Below, piece by piece: positions 7,622 through 16,063 of a DNA stretch of 64,000 bases (positions are counted from its first letter, which is position 1; the number at the start of each line of letters is the position of its first letter). The notes under the pieces are model-generated. The model made no database searches, was not told the origin of the DNA, and saw only the letters and a program-made list of their open reading frames with translations. Source of the DNA: Actinoallomurus sp048498315 (GTDB lineage Bacteria; Actinomycetota; Actinomycetes; Streptosporangiales; Streptosporangiaceae). The stretch lies in NCBI GenBank assembly GCA_048498315.1, contig JBEHYF010000005.1, positions 22,208-86,207 of the forward strand, read 5' to 3'. The position numbers and the translations under genes were made by a program.

Positions 7622-8380
7622 TCAGCGGGTGATCTGGCGATGGGCGATGATGTCGGTGTCGGTGGCCGAGCAGCGCGGGCCGACGACCCAGACGTCGGCC
7701 TGATGGGTGTCGACGCCCGGCAGCGCGATGATCGTCGCCGGCCGGCCGTCGTACGTCGCGGAGTCGACGAGCAGTGGCGGCTTGCCGCCGCTCACACGCT
7801 CGACGCAGCCGTCGAGACCCGGAGCGGCGCTCAGGACGTGTTGTGCGGCGGACGGGCTGGTGGACAGCGCCGCGGCGACCTGCGATTCCAGGCCCGCGGA
7901 GGTGTACCGGCGGCCGCTGTGAATCGCGGTGTACGGAGCGGACTTCGCCGCCTGCGGCCGGGGTCGCGCGCCCCGCGCGTCGGGTCGAGAAGGCTCCTCC
8001 ACCGGGCGCTGGGAGACGGCCGCGCTGTCGGCGCCTCCGCTGTTCAGAACCGTGCGGGCGACCACGCCGCCGCCGCCCACGACGACTACGGCGGCAGCGG
8101 CCGCCGCCAAGAACTGAAACCGGCGGGCGCGGCGGTGGCCGGGCACGTGCGAGGCGGCTTCGGCGGCGATTGCCGCGTCGAGGCGTTCGACGAGGTGCGC
8201 CGGCATCGGCGGAACGGGCGCCTCTGCGAGAACGCGGGTCACCTCCGCGACCTCGGCGGCGCGGTCGCGGCATCGGGCGCAGTCGGACAGGTGTGCCCGC
8301 GCGGACGCGGCCGCATCCTCGTCGAGAATCCCCTCGGCGAGGTCGGCCAGCGCATCGTAGTCGAGGTGTGCGGCAGTCAC
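7622..8380 (-). CDS. rsmA: Zinc-finger anti-sigma factor, partner of the adjacent ECF sigma factor
   Basis: This 252-residue membrane protein should hold the neighbouring sigma factor inactive. The N-terminus has a putative zf-HC2 anti-sigma domain: HLDYDALADLAEGILDEDAA followed by H-x3-C-x2-C in HLSDCARC (about residues 27-34). A hydrophobic segment (FQFLAAAAAAVVVVGGGGVVA) lies near residue 90, and the rest is probably extracytoplasmic. GTG at 8380 is chosen because it overlaps the sigma-factor TGA (GTGA), giving V-TAAHLDYD. Further upstream extensions read as Arg-rich out-of-frame sequence. The place between sigM and trxB matches rsmA of M. tuberculosis (Rv3912). Confidence 0.87.
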   Translation of the reverse strand: MTAAHLDYDALADLAEGILDEDAAASARAHLSDCARCRDRAAEVAEVTRVLAEAPVPPMPAHLVERLDAAIAAEAASHVPGHRRARRFQFLAAAAAAVVVVGGGGVVARTVLNSGGADSAAVSQRPVEEPSRPDARGARPRPQAAKSAPYTAIHSGRRYTSAGLESQVAAALSTSPSAAQHVLSAAPGLDGCVERVSGGKPPLLVDSATYDGRPATIIALPGVDTHQADVWVVGPRCSATDTDIIAHRQITR

Positions 8381-9006
8381 GCGGTTGTGCCACCTCCTTC
8401 CTCCGCAGGTTCGACGGACGAGCCGCGTCCGTGGTTCCGCAGATGGCCGAGAAGCGGTGCGAGGCGTGCTCGCCCCCGTGCGCACCGGCTCTTGATCGTG
8501 CCTGGTGGGACCTCCAGAACCCGCGCAGCCTCATCTACGGCATACCCCATCATGTCGACGAGCACGAGCGCGGCCCGCTGCTCGAAGGGTATGTGCTGCA
8601 GCGCCTCGTTCACGTCGAGGGACAGCTCGTGCGCCGACGTGGGGTCGGCGTTCTTGGGCGCGACGGAGTCGAGCGTCGCGTCGTCGCCCAGTGGGATGGC
8701 CGGACGGACTGACCGGCGCCGCAGCCGGTCGAGGCAGGCGTTGACCACGATGCGGTGCAGCCAGGTGGTGACGGCCGCGTCGCCGCGGAACCGGCCGGCG
8801 GCGCGGTAGGCCGACAGGAACGCGTCCTGCAGCGCGTCCGCCGCCTCCTCCTGGTCGCCGAGGGTGCGCAGCGCCACCGCCCACATGCGGTCGCGGTGCC
8901 GCTGGACCAGTTCGGCGAACGCGTACGGGTCTCCGCACGCGTGCCGTGACAGCAGTTCCTTGTCCGGGACGGCCTCCACCGGACGTCCCCCGCGCATGAC
9001 CGCCAT
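8377..9006 (-). CDS. sigM: ECF RNA polymerase sigma factor SigM
   Basis: An ECF sigma factor of 209 residues with only regions 2 and 4. Region 2: DPYAFAELVQRHRDRMWAVA, DALQDAFLSAYRAAGRFRGD and TWLHRIVVNACLDRLRRR (about 25-100). Region 4: ALQHIPFEQRAALVLVDMMG and the HTH VDEAARVLEVPPGTIKSRCA (about 135-180). The stop overlaps the GTG of the anti-sigma gene, a standard sigma/anti-sigma coupling. It is placed between the MurJ/pseudokinase cluster and trxBA exactly like SigM in other actinomycetes, where it responds to redox or envelope signals. No GGAAC-N16-GTT autoregulatory promoter was seen upstream. Confidence 0.93.
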   Translation of the reverse strand: MAVMRGGRPVEAVPDKELLSRHACGDPYAFAELVQRHRDRMWAVALRTLGDQEEAADALQDAFLSAYRAAGRFRGDAAVTTWLHRIVVNACLDRLRRRSVRPAIPLGDDATLDSVAPKNADPTSAHELSLDVNEALQHIPFEQRAALVLVDMMGYAVDEAARVLEVPPGTIKSRCARGRARLAPLLGHLRNHGRGSSVEPAEEGGGTTA

Positions 9007-9334
9007 ATCCCGTCAGCCCGCTCCGTAACCGGCGACCCCGCCGATGGTCCGCCGCATTCGTCGTGCGCTCCCCGTGGCGACCCCCGTGGCGCCATGGCGT
9101 GCCCGGCCGCCGCGCCGGCAGGGCCGGCGGATGCGGGATCCGGCGTGTCGGGGGGCGCTCAGCACGGTCACGATGGTAGCCCTCGGCAGCCGATCACGCC
9201 CAGCGTGAGCGGATCACCCCATTCCGTGATCACCACGTTATTCAGCCCGATTCGACGGGTGCGTGCGCCGCCTCCGGCGCTGACCGGCGAGACCCGGCTC
9301 GTCCGGCCGCCGACGTCGGGACTCGCCGGCGCGG
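9007..9334. promoter_or_regulatory. Region upstream of sigM with a GATCAC-N8-GTGATC dyad
   Basis: This 328-base gap holds no gene. At 9212-9231 a perfect dyad, GATCAC-N8-GTGATC, lies about 205 bases upstream of the sigM ATG and 3' of the pseudokinase gene. It could be a regulator site or a weak hairpin; the sequence alone cannot decide. Confidence 0.35.
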
Positions 9335-10927
9335 TCAGCCCGTGCCGGCGACCTTCACGTCTTTCACGAAGATCTGGAACTTGCCGTTGACGTTGGGCAG
9401 CTTCGTGAACCAGAGCGTGACGTACTGGCCTTCGGTGGGCCGGCCGCTCAGATCGAACGTGCCCGATGCGGCCGTTGAGGCGGCGACCGTCGTGTCGGCG
9501 TTGGTGCCCGCGTCGCCGACGTGGAGTTCGACGGTGCCGGGCGTGCCACTGGGCATGGTGACGGTGACCTTGTCGACGGTCACCGCCTTGCCCATGTCGA
9601 TGACCAGCCCGACGCCCTTCCGGAGCCTGCCGAATTGATCGTCGAAGTAGTACTGGGTCTTCCAGGAGCTCGACTTGCTGGCGTCGATGGCCTTGCCGGT
9701 GCCCTGGTCGGCCGAGCCGTCGGGATGCGGTGGCGGGTTGTAGGCGTGCGCACCGACGGGCTGCAGCACCTGGGTGGACGGCGCCGACGACCGGGAGGCC
9801 GTCGCCGGGGGCCGCGACCGGGGTTCGCCGCCGTTGCCGCCGAGCCTGCTCAGGCCCCATCCGCCGACCGCCAGGACGACCACGGCGATCACGGCGGCGA
9901 CCGCGAGCGCGGGCCTGCTGACCGGTCCGCGGCCGCCGGCCGGGCTCCTGTGCCCGCCATGGCCGCCATCGTGGCCGTGGTCCACGGTGCGCTCGTACGC
10001 CTGGCGGGCAGGCGCACGGTGCCGTATCCGCGCGCTGTCCGGGACGGTCTGCGCCGACGGTACCGGCGCTGGCGTCGTCATCGCCCGGGTGTGCTCCTGC
10101 GTCTCCGGGCGCGGCACCACGGCCGGCGGGGTCGAGCCCACGAGCGGCACGAACGGCAGCGGCGAGCGGGGGACGCGGGAGACGGCGTCGGCGAAGGCCG
10201 CCGGCGACTCCAGCGGCCCCTGCGATCCGTGCGCGGGGAGCCCGAGGGTGCGGCAGACGATCGAGTCGAGGTTGTGCGGGATGCCCGCGCGGACCTGTCC
10301 GGGCGGCAGGGCGCGCCCGTCGGCGCCGGTCGGCGGGGCCTGCAGGCCGGTGTTCTCCCCGCCCGGCCAGTAGCCGGTCAGCGCGGCGTACAGCATCTTG
10401 CCGAGGCCGCGCGCGTCGTCCAGCGCCTGCGTGTCGGAGGTGGCCCCCGACAGCACGGCTTCGACGCCCAGGCCGGTGATCTTGACCGTACCGCTGCTGG
10501 TCCAGACGAGGTTGTGCGGGGTGAGGCAGAGGTGGGCCAGGCCGGCGGCGTGCGCGGAGGTGAGCGCCTCGGCCGCCTCCAGGAGGAACGCCGCAGCGCG
10601 GTCGGGCTCCATCGGCCCGTGCGCGAGCAGGTCGTTCAGGGTTTCGCCGGTGACCCACTCGCTCACGACGTACGCGCGCTCGCCGGCGTCTTCGGCGTCG
10701 AAGACCTGGGTCAGCCGCGGGTCGGTGAGCCGGCTGGCGGCCCGGGCCGCCGTCACGACCTCGCTGACGCGGGGGAATCCGGGGTCGAAGGTGAGCACCG
10801 CGACGGACCGGGCCAGGATCTCGTCCGTCGCCTTCCAGAACGTCGAACCGCCCGCTTCGCTCACCCGGTCGTCCAGACGGTAGCGACCGGCGAGGCGGGT
10901 CCCAGGCTCTATGACGGACGTACTCAA
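9335..10927 (-). CDS. Transmembrane pseudokinase with discoidin-like extracellular domain (MurJ partner)
   Basis: The N-terminal ~270 residues have a Ser/Thr kinase-like fold (GTRLAGRYRLDDRVSEAGGS, AYVVSEWVTGETLNDLLAHG), but the catalytic residues are gone. The VAIK lysine is replaced (RSVAVLTFD), HRD is HLC (HLCLTPHNLVW) and DFG is TGLG (VKITGLGVE). A Pro-rich linker leads to one membrane segment near residue 350 (ALAVAAVIAVVVLAVGGWGL). The extracellular C-terminus (KSSSWKTQYYFDDQFGRLRK ... VGLVIDMGKAVTVDKVTVTM) resembles a discoidin/F5-8C-type beta-sandwich. In M. tuberculosis a pseudokinase and similar outer domain are fused to MviN/MurJ (Rv3910); here they are a separate gene 189 bases after murJ. 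The protein probably modulates MurJ after phosphorylation by an active kinase; this is inference. The stop at 9335 is far from sigM. Confidence 0.88.
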   Translation of the reverse strand: MSTSVIEPGTRLAGRYRLDDRVSEAGGSTFWKATDEILARSVAVLTFDPGFPRVSEVVTAARAASRLTDPRLTQVFDAEDAGERAYVVSEWVTGETLNDLLAHGPMEPDRAAAFLLEAAEALTSAHAAGLAHLCLTPHNLVWTSSGTVKITGLGVEAVLSGATSDTQALDDARGLGKMLYAALTGYWPGGENTGLQAPPTGADGRALPPGQVRAGIPHNLDSIVCRTLGLPAHGSQGPLESPAAFADAVSRVPRSPLPFVPLVGSTPPAVVPRPETQEHTRAMTTPAPVPSAQTVPDSARIRHRAPARQAYERTVDHGHDGGHGGHRSPAGGRGPVSRPALAVAAVIAVVVLAVGGWGLSRLGGNGGEPRSRPPATASRSSAPSTQVLQPVGAHAYNPPPHPDGSADQGTGKAIDASKSSSWKTQYYFDDQFGRLRKGVGLVIDMGKAVTVDKVTVTMPSGTPGTVELHVGDAGTNADTTVAASTAASGTFDLSGRPTEGQYVTLWFTKLPNVNGKFQIFVKDVKVAGTG

Positions 10928-11116
10928 CGCGGCGTCCGGTCCAGGTGATCGCTTCCCATTTTCCGTGCCCCGGCTCCCTTACGCCTTCGATCCTCCTCGC
11001 TCCGTCGGGGGCGGGAAGAAACGTTGTCCACTCCGCCTGATGGTAGGACGCACGGAGGTCTCCATCGGGTTACACCCGCCCCTGATCGCGCACCTCCACC
11101 ATACGGGCAGCTTCTC

Positions 11117-12850
11117 CTAACTCGCCCCACGTCCCGGCAACCTGGCCATCACGGTTCGATACAGGGTTTCCACCTCAGCCACCCGCAATTTGCGCGCTAC
11201 CACCGCATACAGGGCAACGGCTCCGATCCCGCCGACGACCAGGGCGCCCAGCGACGAGACGATGTTGTAGTAGAACAACCTGAACGTCAGCTGATGGATC
11301 GCCAGCGCGAACAGCAACGCCGGCACGGTCGCGATGACGATCTTGACGTGCGTGGCGACGATGTGCCGGGCGCCCAGACCCGACAACCGGCGGCGTAGGA
11401 TCACGGCCGCGACGACGCAGCCGAACGTCCAGGAGATGCCCAGTGCGATCGAGATCCCCTCGGTGATCATCTCGGTCGGCAGCGTGTGATAGCCGATCAC
11501 CGCGATCGTGATGCTGATCGCCACGTTGAAGACCGCCATCAGCGCGGGCGTGCGCGTGTCGGCGAGCGCGTAGAAGACCCGCAGCAGCAGCTGGTAGACC
11601 GCGAACGGGACGAGCGCGAACGTGAACGCCTGCAGCACGTTCGCGATCACCAGCGCCGACGAGATGTGCGTGGAACCGTGCGCGAAGAACAGCGTGGTCA
11701 GCTCCGGCGCCAGCGCGAACAGCAGCGCCGCCGACGGCACGATCACCGCGGACGACAGGTTCAGCGCCGAGGACATGTCCTCCCGGACCAGGTCGAGCCG
11801 CTTCTCGGAGGCGTGCCGGCTCATGCGCGGCAGCAGCGCCGTGACCACCGACACGCCGACGATCGCGTACGGGAGCTGGAACAGCAGGTAGGCGTTGCTC
11901 CACGGGGTGAGCCCGACGCCGTACGGCAGCCCCTCCTGCTTGCCCCGCACGCCCGCGCCGTTGGCGATGTTGGTGTTGACCACGAAGCCGACCTGCTGGA
12001 TGGCGACGTACATCAGCGTCCACAGCGCCATGCCGCCGACCGGGGCCAGCTCCTCGCGGCGGAAGTCGAACCGCGGGCGGAAGCGGAAGCCCACCTTGCG
12101 CAGTGACGGCCACATCGCCACCGTCTGCACCACGATGCCGAGCGTGGTGCCGCCCGCGATCAGCACGACCTCGGTGTGCGTGATGGTGCCGGGCGTCACG
12201 CCCGGACCGGCCACCAACAGGAACGCCCCGCCGACCAGGATGACGACGATGTTGTTCAGCACCGGCGTCCACATCGGCGCGGCGAAGCTGCCGCGGGCGT
12301 TCAGCGACGCTCCGGCCAGCGCGCCGACCCCGTAGAAGAAGATCTGCGGCAGGAAGAACAGCGCGAACAGTACGGCGAGGTCGTGCTGCTGCTTGTGGTA
12401 GGCGCTGGCGGAGATGTCGACCAGCAGCGGGGCGCACAGCATCGCGATGCCGGTGAGTGCGAGCAGGCTGCCGAGCACGATGGTGAGCAGCCGCGCCTCG
12501 TACTCCTCGCCGTACTTGCGGTCCTTCTCCAGCGCCCGGACCAGCATCGGCACGTGCACCGCGGTGAGGACGCCCCCGAGCAGCAGGTCGTAGATCTGGT
12601 TGGGGAAGGTGTTGGCGGTGTTGTACACGTCGCCGAGCGGGCCGGTGCCCAGCGCGATGACGATCACTGCGGTGCGGATGAACCCGGTGGCCCGGGAGGC
12701 GATCGTGCCCAGCGCCATGACGGCGCTTGACTTCAGCAGGCCGCTCGCGCCGCGCCCGCGGGCCGGCTCCTCCGTGGGCTCCTCGGGGGAGATCGCCGGC
12801 AGGTCGACGCGCGTGGTCGCGACCTCGGGGGTCGGCTCCGCCTCAGGCAC
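11117..12850 (-). CDS. murJ: Lipid II flippase MurJ (MviN)
   Basis: MurJ moves lipid II across the cytoplasmic membrane for peptidoglycan synthesis. The product has about 14 hydrophobic segments and the MviN signatures: SSAVMALGTIASRATGFIRT, NTANTFPNQIYDLLLGGVL near the start (charged central-cavity residues), and SRHASEKR-type loops. A cytoplasmic Pro/Glu-rich leader precedes the first segment. GTG at 12850 is preferred (577 residues) because GGAGGAG stands five to six bases upstream and the start overlaps the DUF6049 stop; an ATG at 12919 in frame would add 23 residues. No kinase domain is fused at the C-terminus, unlike mycobacterial MviN; that part is the next gene downstream. Confidence 0.94.
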   Translation of the reverse strand: MPEAEPTPEVATTRVDLPAISPEEPTEEPARGRGASGLLKSSAVMALGTIASRATGFIRTAVIVIALGTGPLGDVYNTANTFPNQIYDLLLGGVLTAVHVPMLVRALEKDRKYGEEYEARLLTIVLGSLLALTGIAMLCAPLLVDISASAYHKQQHDLAVLFALFFLPQIFFYGVGALAGASLNARGSFAAPMWTPVLNNIVVILVGGAFLLVAGPGVTPGTITHTEVVLIAGGTTLGIVVQTVAMWPSLRKVGFRFRPRFDFRREELAPVGGMALWTLMYVAIQQVGFVVNTNIANGAGVRGKQEGLPYGVGLTPWSNAYLLFQLPYAIVGVSVVTALLPRMSRHASEKRLDLVREDMSSALNLSSAVIVPSAALLFALAPELTTLFFAHGSTHISSALVIANVLQAFTFALVPFAVYQLLLRVFYALADTRTPALMAVFNVAISITIAVIGYHTLPTEMITEGISIALGISWTFGCVVAAVILRRRLSGLGARHIVATHVKIVIATVPALLFALAIHQLTFRLFYYNIVSSLGALVVGGIGAVALYAVVARKLRVAEVETLYRTVMARLPGRGAS

Positions 12851-14897
12851 TGGTCTCCTCCGCTCCGTTTCCCCGGCGCCGGATGATCCGGACGCCGACG
12901 CCGAGGAAGAGTACGGCAAGTGAGACGCCGGTGATGAGCAGGGCGGTCCGCCCGTAGCCGGTCGCGCGCACCCGCAGGACGTGGGTGTCCCCGAAGGGCC
13001 GGCCGTCGGGCGCGAGCAGGTCGAGGTTGACGTAGGCGGGTCCGTTGGCCGCGGCCTTCATGTACAGCGTGACCTGGTCCTTGTGGCCCGCATCGAGGGT
13101 GATCGTCTGGTCGCCGCCCTCGACCTGCAGCCGCGTGTCGTTCTGCGAGTAGGCGTGCACCCGCACCTGCACCGTGCCGTGGTCGAGGCCGTTGGAGATG
13201 GTGATCGGGATGCGCCCCGACCGCCCGGCCAGCGTTGAGCTGTCGTTCAGCACCCTGATCTTGCCGGCCGCCGCGGAGAGCTCGTCGTCCAGCGTCTGCC
13301 GCAGCGCGGTGCCGGCGCTGGTCTGGTCGTCCCACGCCGACGACTCCATGCGCGGCACGCCGAGCACGAATCCGCTCTGCGGCGGCTGGAAGATCGCCGT
13401 GAACTGCCGGATCCGCGCGCCGAGGTACTTCACCTGGCGCAGGAAGTGCCGGGACAGGCCCGCGTCCAGCTTCTGCGCCTGCAGCGTGCGGGTCACCGGA
13501 CGCATCGACTGGACGTCTTTCAGCGCGACGGCCTTGAGCCAGGGCGCGGTCGCCGACGCGTCCAGCAGGTACCGGGCGAACGCCGGATCAGGGTCCCAGC
13601 GCCGCGGTGGCACGACCACGACGGTCCGCCCGCGGAACGGCGCCTCACCGGTGATCATCGCGGTCTCGGCCAGGAAGCGCTGCTCGGCGAGGACGGTGCC
13701 GCCGGGGGAGCGCGTGTCACGGTCGCCGACGACCTTGCTGAGCGTGTCGTCGAAGGCGATGAGGTTCACCTTGGTGCCATGGATGGTCTGCCGGGTGAGG
13801 GGATCGCTGGTGATCTGGGCCTGCAGGTCGGGCAGGATCGTGCTGTCCAGCAGGATCGTGCGGTCGCCGGCGGAGACCAGGTTCGACAGCGTCCGCTGGT
13901 CGGCGAGGCCGTCGGGCGGCACGGCGACCGAGGTGGTCGGGCCGATCATGTGCGCCGCCGTCATCTTCGCGGTGGCGGCCTCGGTGGCGCTGCGGATGTC
14001 GCCGCGCATGCCGGCCCGCGACAGCGAGAGGACGTCGGCGTCGGCGTACGGCGTCGCGATGAGGGGTTTCTGGGCGGTGGCGCCGCGCAGCAGGCTGAGC
14101 CAGGTCGCCGCCGCGGCGCTGGGGGCGCGGTGCACGTCGCTCTTGACCGTGTAGCCGTTCTTGTCGGACATCGCCACCGCGTCGTCGACCAGCGCCGGGT
14201 CGACGAGCCAGCTGATGGGGGTGCGGGTGCGGGCGGCCGTGGTGACCAGGCGGTCGAGCCGCCCGCTGCCGAACTCGCGTTCGAGCTCGGTGTCGGTGAA
14301 CGTCGCGTCGTCCGCGCGGTGCGGCTGGTCGACGACGGGCCAGATCCAGGAGATCCGGGTCTTCTGGGCGTTCGTTCCCTTGGGGTAGTACGTGATGAAG
14401 GTCCGCTGGCGCCCGATCACCCCGGACGGGCCGTCCACCTCCACCTCGATCGGGTAGACGCCGAACAGACGCAGTCCCATCTGGCGGGCTTGCATCGACA
14501 GCAGCCACTGCTGCTGCCCGCCGGAGGGCAGCGCGGACGGCAGCGGCACGGACGGCCCCGCCGACACGGGGTCGGCACCCTTGCCCTCGGCGTACGCCTC
14601 CAGCGCGCCGCGGCTGGTCAGCGGGTGGGTGTCGAACCGCAGGCGAACCGAAAGCCGCTGGTAGGAGGTGCCGGACCCGTTCTGCAGGAGGCCGTGCAGC
14701 CGGAGCGTCGTCGTCGGCTTGGTGACGTAACGGGGCGTGATGCCGCTGATGACGACCGAGACCGGGTACCGCCCGGTCGGCTGGCGGTCGCGGGAGGCGT
14801 GCGTGCGGGCCGCATGGTGTCCCGGCGGGGCGGGCGCGGCGATCGCCGGTCCGCCGTTCAGCAGCAGCGGGACCGCAAGGGCGAGCAGCCGTTTCAC
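12843..14897 (-). CDS. Secreted single-pass membrane protein, DUF6049 family
   Basis: A 684-residue protein with an N-terminal signal peptide (MKRLLALAVPLLLNGGPAIA, cleavage about AIA-AP) and one C-terminal membrane anchor (TALLITGVSLAVLFLGVGV) with a basic cytosolic tail. The long outer domain includes SWIWPVVDQPHR near 165, WLVDPALVDD near 235 and VPPRRWDPD near 430. This is the conserved actinobacterial DUF6049 protein found directly upstream of murJ (Rv3909 in M. tuberculosis). Its function is unknown; the operon suggests a role in cell-wall assembly outside the membrane. Its ATG overlaps the NUDIX stop by four bases and its stop overlaps the murJ GTG start. Confidence 0.88.
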   Translation of the reverse strand: MKRLLALAVPLLLNGGPAIAAPAPPGHHAARTHASRDRQPTGRYPVSVVISGITPRYVTKPTTTLRLHGLLQNGSGTSYQRLSVRLRFDTHPLTSRGALEAYAEGKGADPVSAGPSVPLPSALPSGGQQQWLLSMQARQMGLRLFGVYPIEVEVDGPSGVIGRQRTFITYYPKGTNAQKTRISWIWPVVDQPHRADDATFTDTELEREFGSGRLDRLVTTAARTRTPISWLVDPALVDDAVAMSDKNGYTVKSDVHRAPSAAAATWLSLLRGATAQKPLIATPYADADVLSLSRAGMRGDIRSATEAATAKMTAAHMIGPTTSVAVPPDGLADQRTLSNLVSAGDRTILLDSTILPDLQAQITSDPLTRQTIHGTKVNLIAFDDTLSKVVGDRDTRSPGGTVLAEQRFLAETAMITGEAPFRGRTVVVVPPRRWDPDPAFARYLLDASATAPWLKAVALKDVQSMRPVTRTLQAQKLDAGLSRHFLRQVKYLGARIRQFTAIFQPPQSGFVLGVPRMESSAWDDQTSAGTALRQTLDDELSAAAGKIRVLNDSSTLAGRSGRIPITISNGLDHGTVQVRVHAYSQNDTRLQVEGGDQTITLDAGHKDQVTLYMKAAANGPAYVNLDLLAPDGRPFGDTHVLRVRATGYGRTALLITGVSLAVLFLGVGVRIIRRRGNGAEETSA

Positions 14898-15373
14898 CTG
14901 GCGTCCGCGAGGAGGTCCGGAACCTTGGCCACGAGCAGCCGCTCGTCGTCGTAGGCGAGCCTGTCGGCCACCTCGTCCAGCGGTACCCAGGCGACCGCGG
15001 CGACCTCGTCGTCGCCGTCGGACAGCTCGCCGCCCTCGGCGAGCAGCAGGTGGTGGTGCACCGTCTTATGGACGCGGAGCCGGCCCGCGGAGAACCAGTA
15101 GTCGATCGCGCCCAGGGCGGCGACGATCCGGCCCCGGACGCCGGTCTCCTCCTCCACCTCGCGCACCGCCGCCTCCTCGATCGTCTCGTCGGCCTCGACG
15201 TGCCCTTTCGGCAGCGACCACTGGAGCCGGCCCGTACGGTCGTACCGGGCGATCAGCACCGCCCGAGGAGCGCCCGATACGTCGACGACCAGCCCGCCCG
15301 CCGACGTCTCCTCACGGTGACGGCCCGGCGGGCCGAGGGGCCGTCGGCGAGTCGGTCTGCGCTGACGGGACAC
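14894..15373 (-). CDS. NUDIX hydrolase
   Basis: A 159-residue NUDIX pyrophosphohydrolase. The complete NUDIX box GX5EX7REUXEEXGU is seen as GHVEADETIEEAAVREVEEE followed by TG, about residues 57-78, and the strand before it is LQWSLPKGHVE. It is the first gene of the tightly overlapping NUDIX-DUF6049-murJ set and matches the position of mutT4 (Rv3908). The substrate (nucleotide, dinucleoside polyphosphate or other) cannot be told from sequence. The N-terminus is Arg/Pro-rich. Confidence 0.92.
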   Translation of the reverse strand: MSRQRRPTRRRPLGPPGRHREETSAGGLVVDVSGAPRAVLIARYDRTGRLQWSLPKGHVEADETIEEAAVREVEEETGVRGRIVAALGAIDYWFSAGRLRVHKTVHHHLLLAEGGELSDGDDEVAAVAWVPLDEVADRLAYDDERLLVAKVPDLLADAR

Positions 15374-15408
15374 GGCGGCAATCGTAGTGGCCGCTCATGC
15401 CGCTTCGG

Positions 15409-15948
15409 TCACCGAGCTTCGGTGTCCGGGGCGCCGTCCCCGGTTGTGCAGCGGATCGGCACCGGCTTGACGTCGCAGAGGGCGAACAGGTCGAGGGTGT
15501 GGATGCCCAGCGCGGTGCACGGCTCTCCGGTGGCCGTGTAGACGACCTCGTCGACGCTCACGGCGCGCTGGTCGACCAGCATCGGCATCTCGGCCGGAAG
15601 CAGGAGCGGCGCCACGAGGTCGGCCGCGTAGTCGGTGATCTCGTTGATCAGGTCGCAGGGCGCCGGGCATACGGCGGGCACGGCGACCGCGTCGGCGACG
15701 ACGTCGGCGTCCGGGCGGGTGCCCGCGGTGACGAGCACGGCGATCAGGTCGCAGGGCTTGGCCGCCACGGGCATCGTGCCTCCTCCGCCGCAGGACGCGT
15801 ACACGCGGACGCACAGGCAGCGCTCCGGGGGCAGCCCGAGGGTCTCGGGCAGCTCGTCGGCGCAGGTGATCGGCCTTGGCAACTGCACGATCTCGTGGGC
15901 CGTCTGGTGCTCTAGCAACAGGCGATGGATGGCGAGTGCGTCCTTCAT
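15409..15948 (-). CDS. YbaK/EbsC-family aminoacyl-tRNA deacylase-like protein
   Basis: The 179-residue product resembles the YbaK/ProX-type trans-editing fold: ALAIHRLLLEHQTAHEIVQL at the N-terminus, then GLPPERCLCVRVYAS, and the C-terminal TATGEPCTALGIHTLDLFAL (the ybaK G-x-x-x-P/T loop region). Such proteins hydrolyse mischarged tRNA. It has many Cys residues for the family. ATG 15948 is used because the region just upstream (MRVNSQDEATENT) adds nothing to the fold; ATG 15987 is the alternative. It lies 35 bases before the NUDIX gene on the same strand and is divergent from the CCA-adding enzyme, so both divergent genes may share a promoter region. Confidence 0.78.
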   Translation of the reverse strand: MKDALAIHRLLLEHQTAHEIVQLPRPITCADELPETLGLPPERCLCVRVYASCGGGGTMPVAAKPCDLIAVLVTAGTRPDADVVADAVAVPAVCPAPCDLINEITDYAADLVAPLLLPAEMPMLVDQRAVSVDEVVYTATGEPCTALGIHTLDLFALCDVKPVPIRCTTGDGAPDTEAR

Positions 15949-16063
15949 CGTGTTCTCCGTGGCCTCGTCCTGCGAATTTACCCTCATTTCGGGTGATTAG
16001 CGGATCTACCTCCGTGCGATTCGTGTTTTGCGGGTCACGTGCGAGGACCTACGCTCGGGTGCC

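Noticed and set aside
9335..10927. Active Ser/Thr protein kinase
   Set aside because: The ATP-anchoring Lys, catalytic Asp of HRD and the DFG Asp are all substituted.
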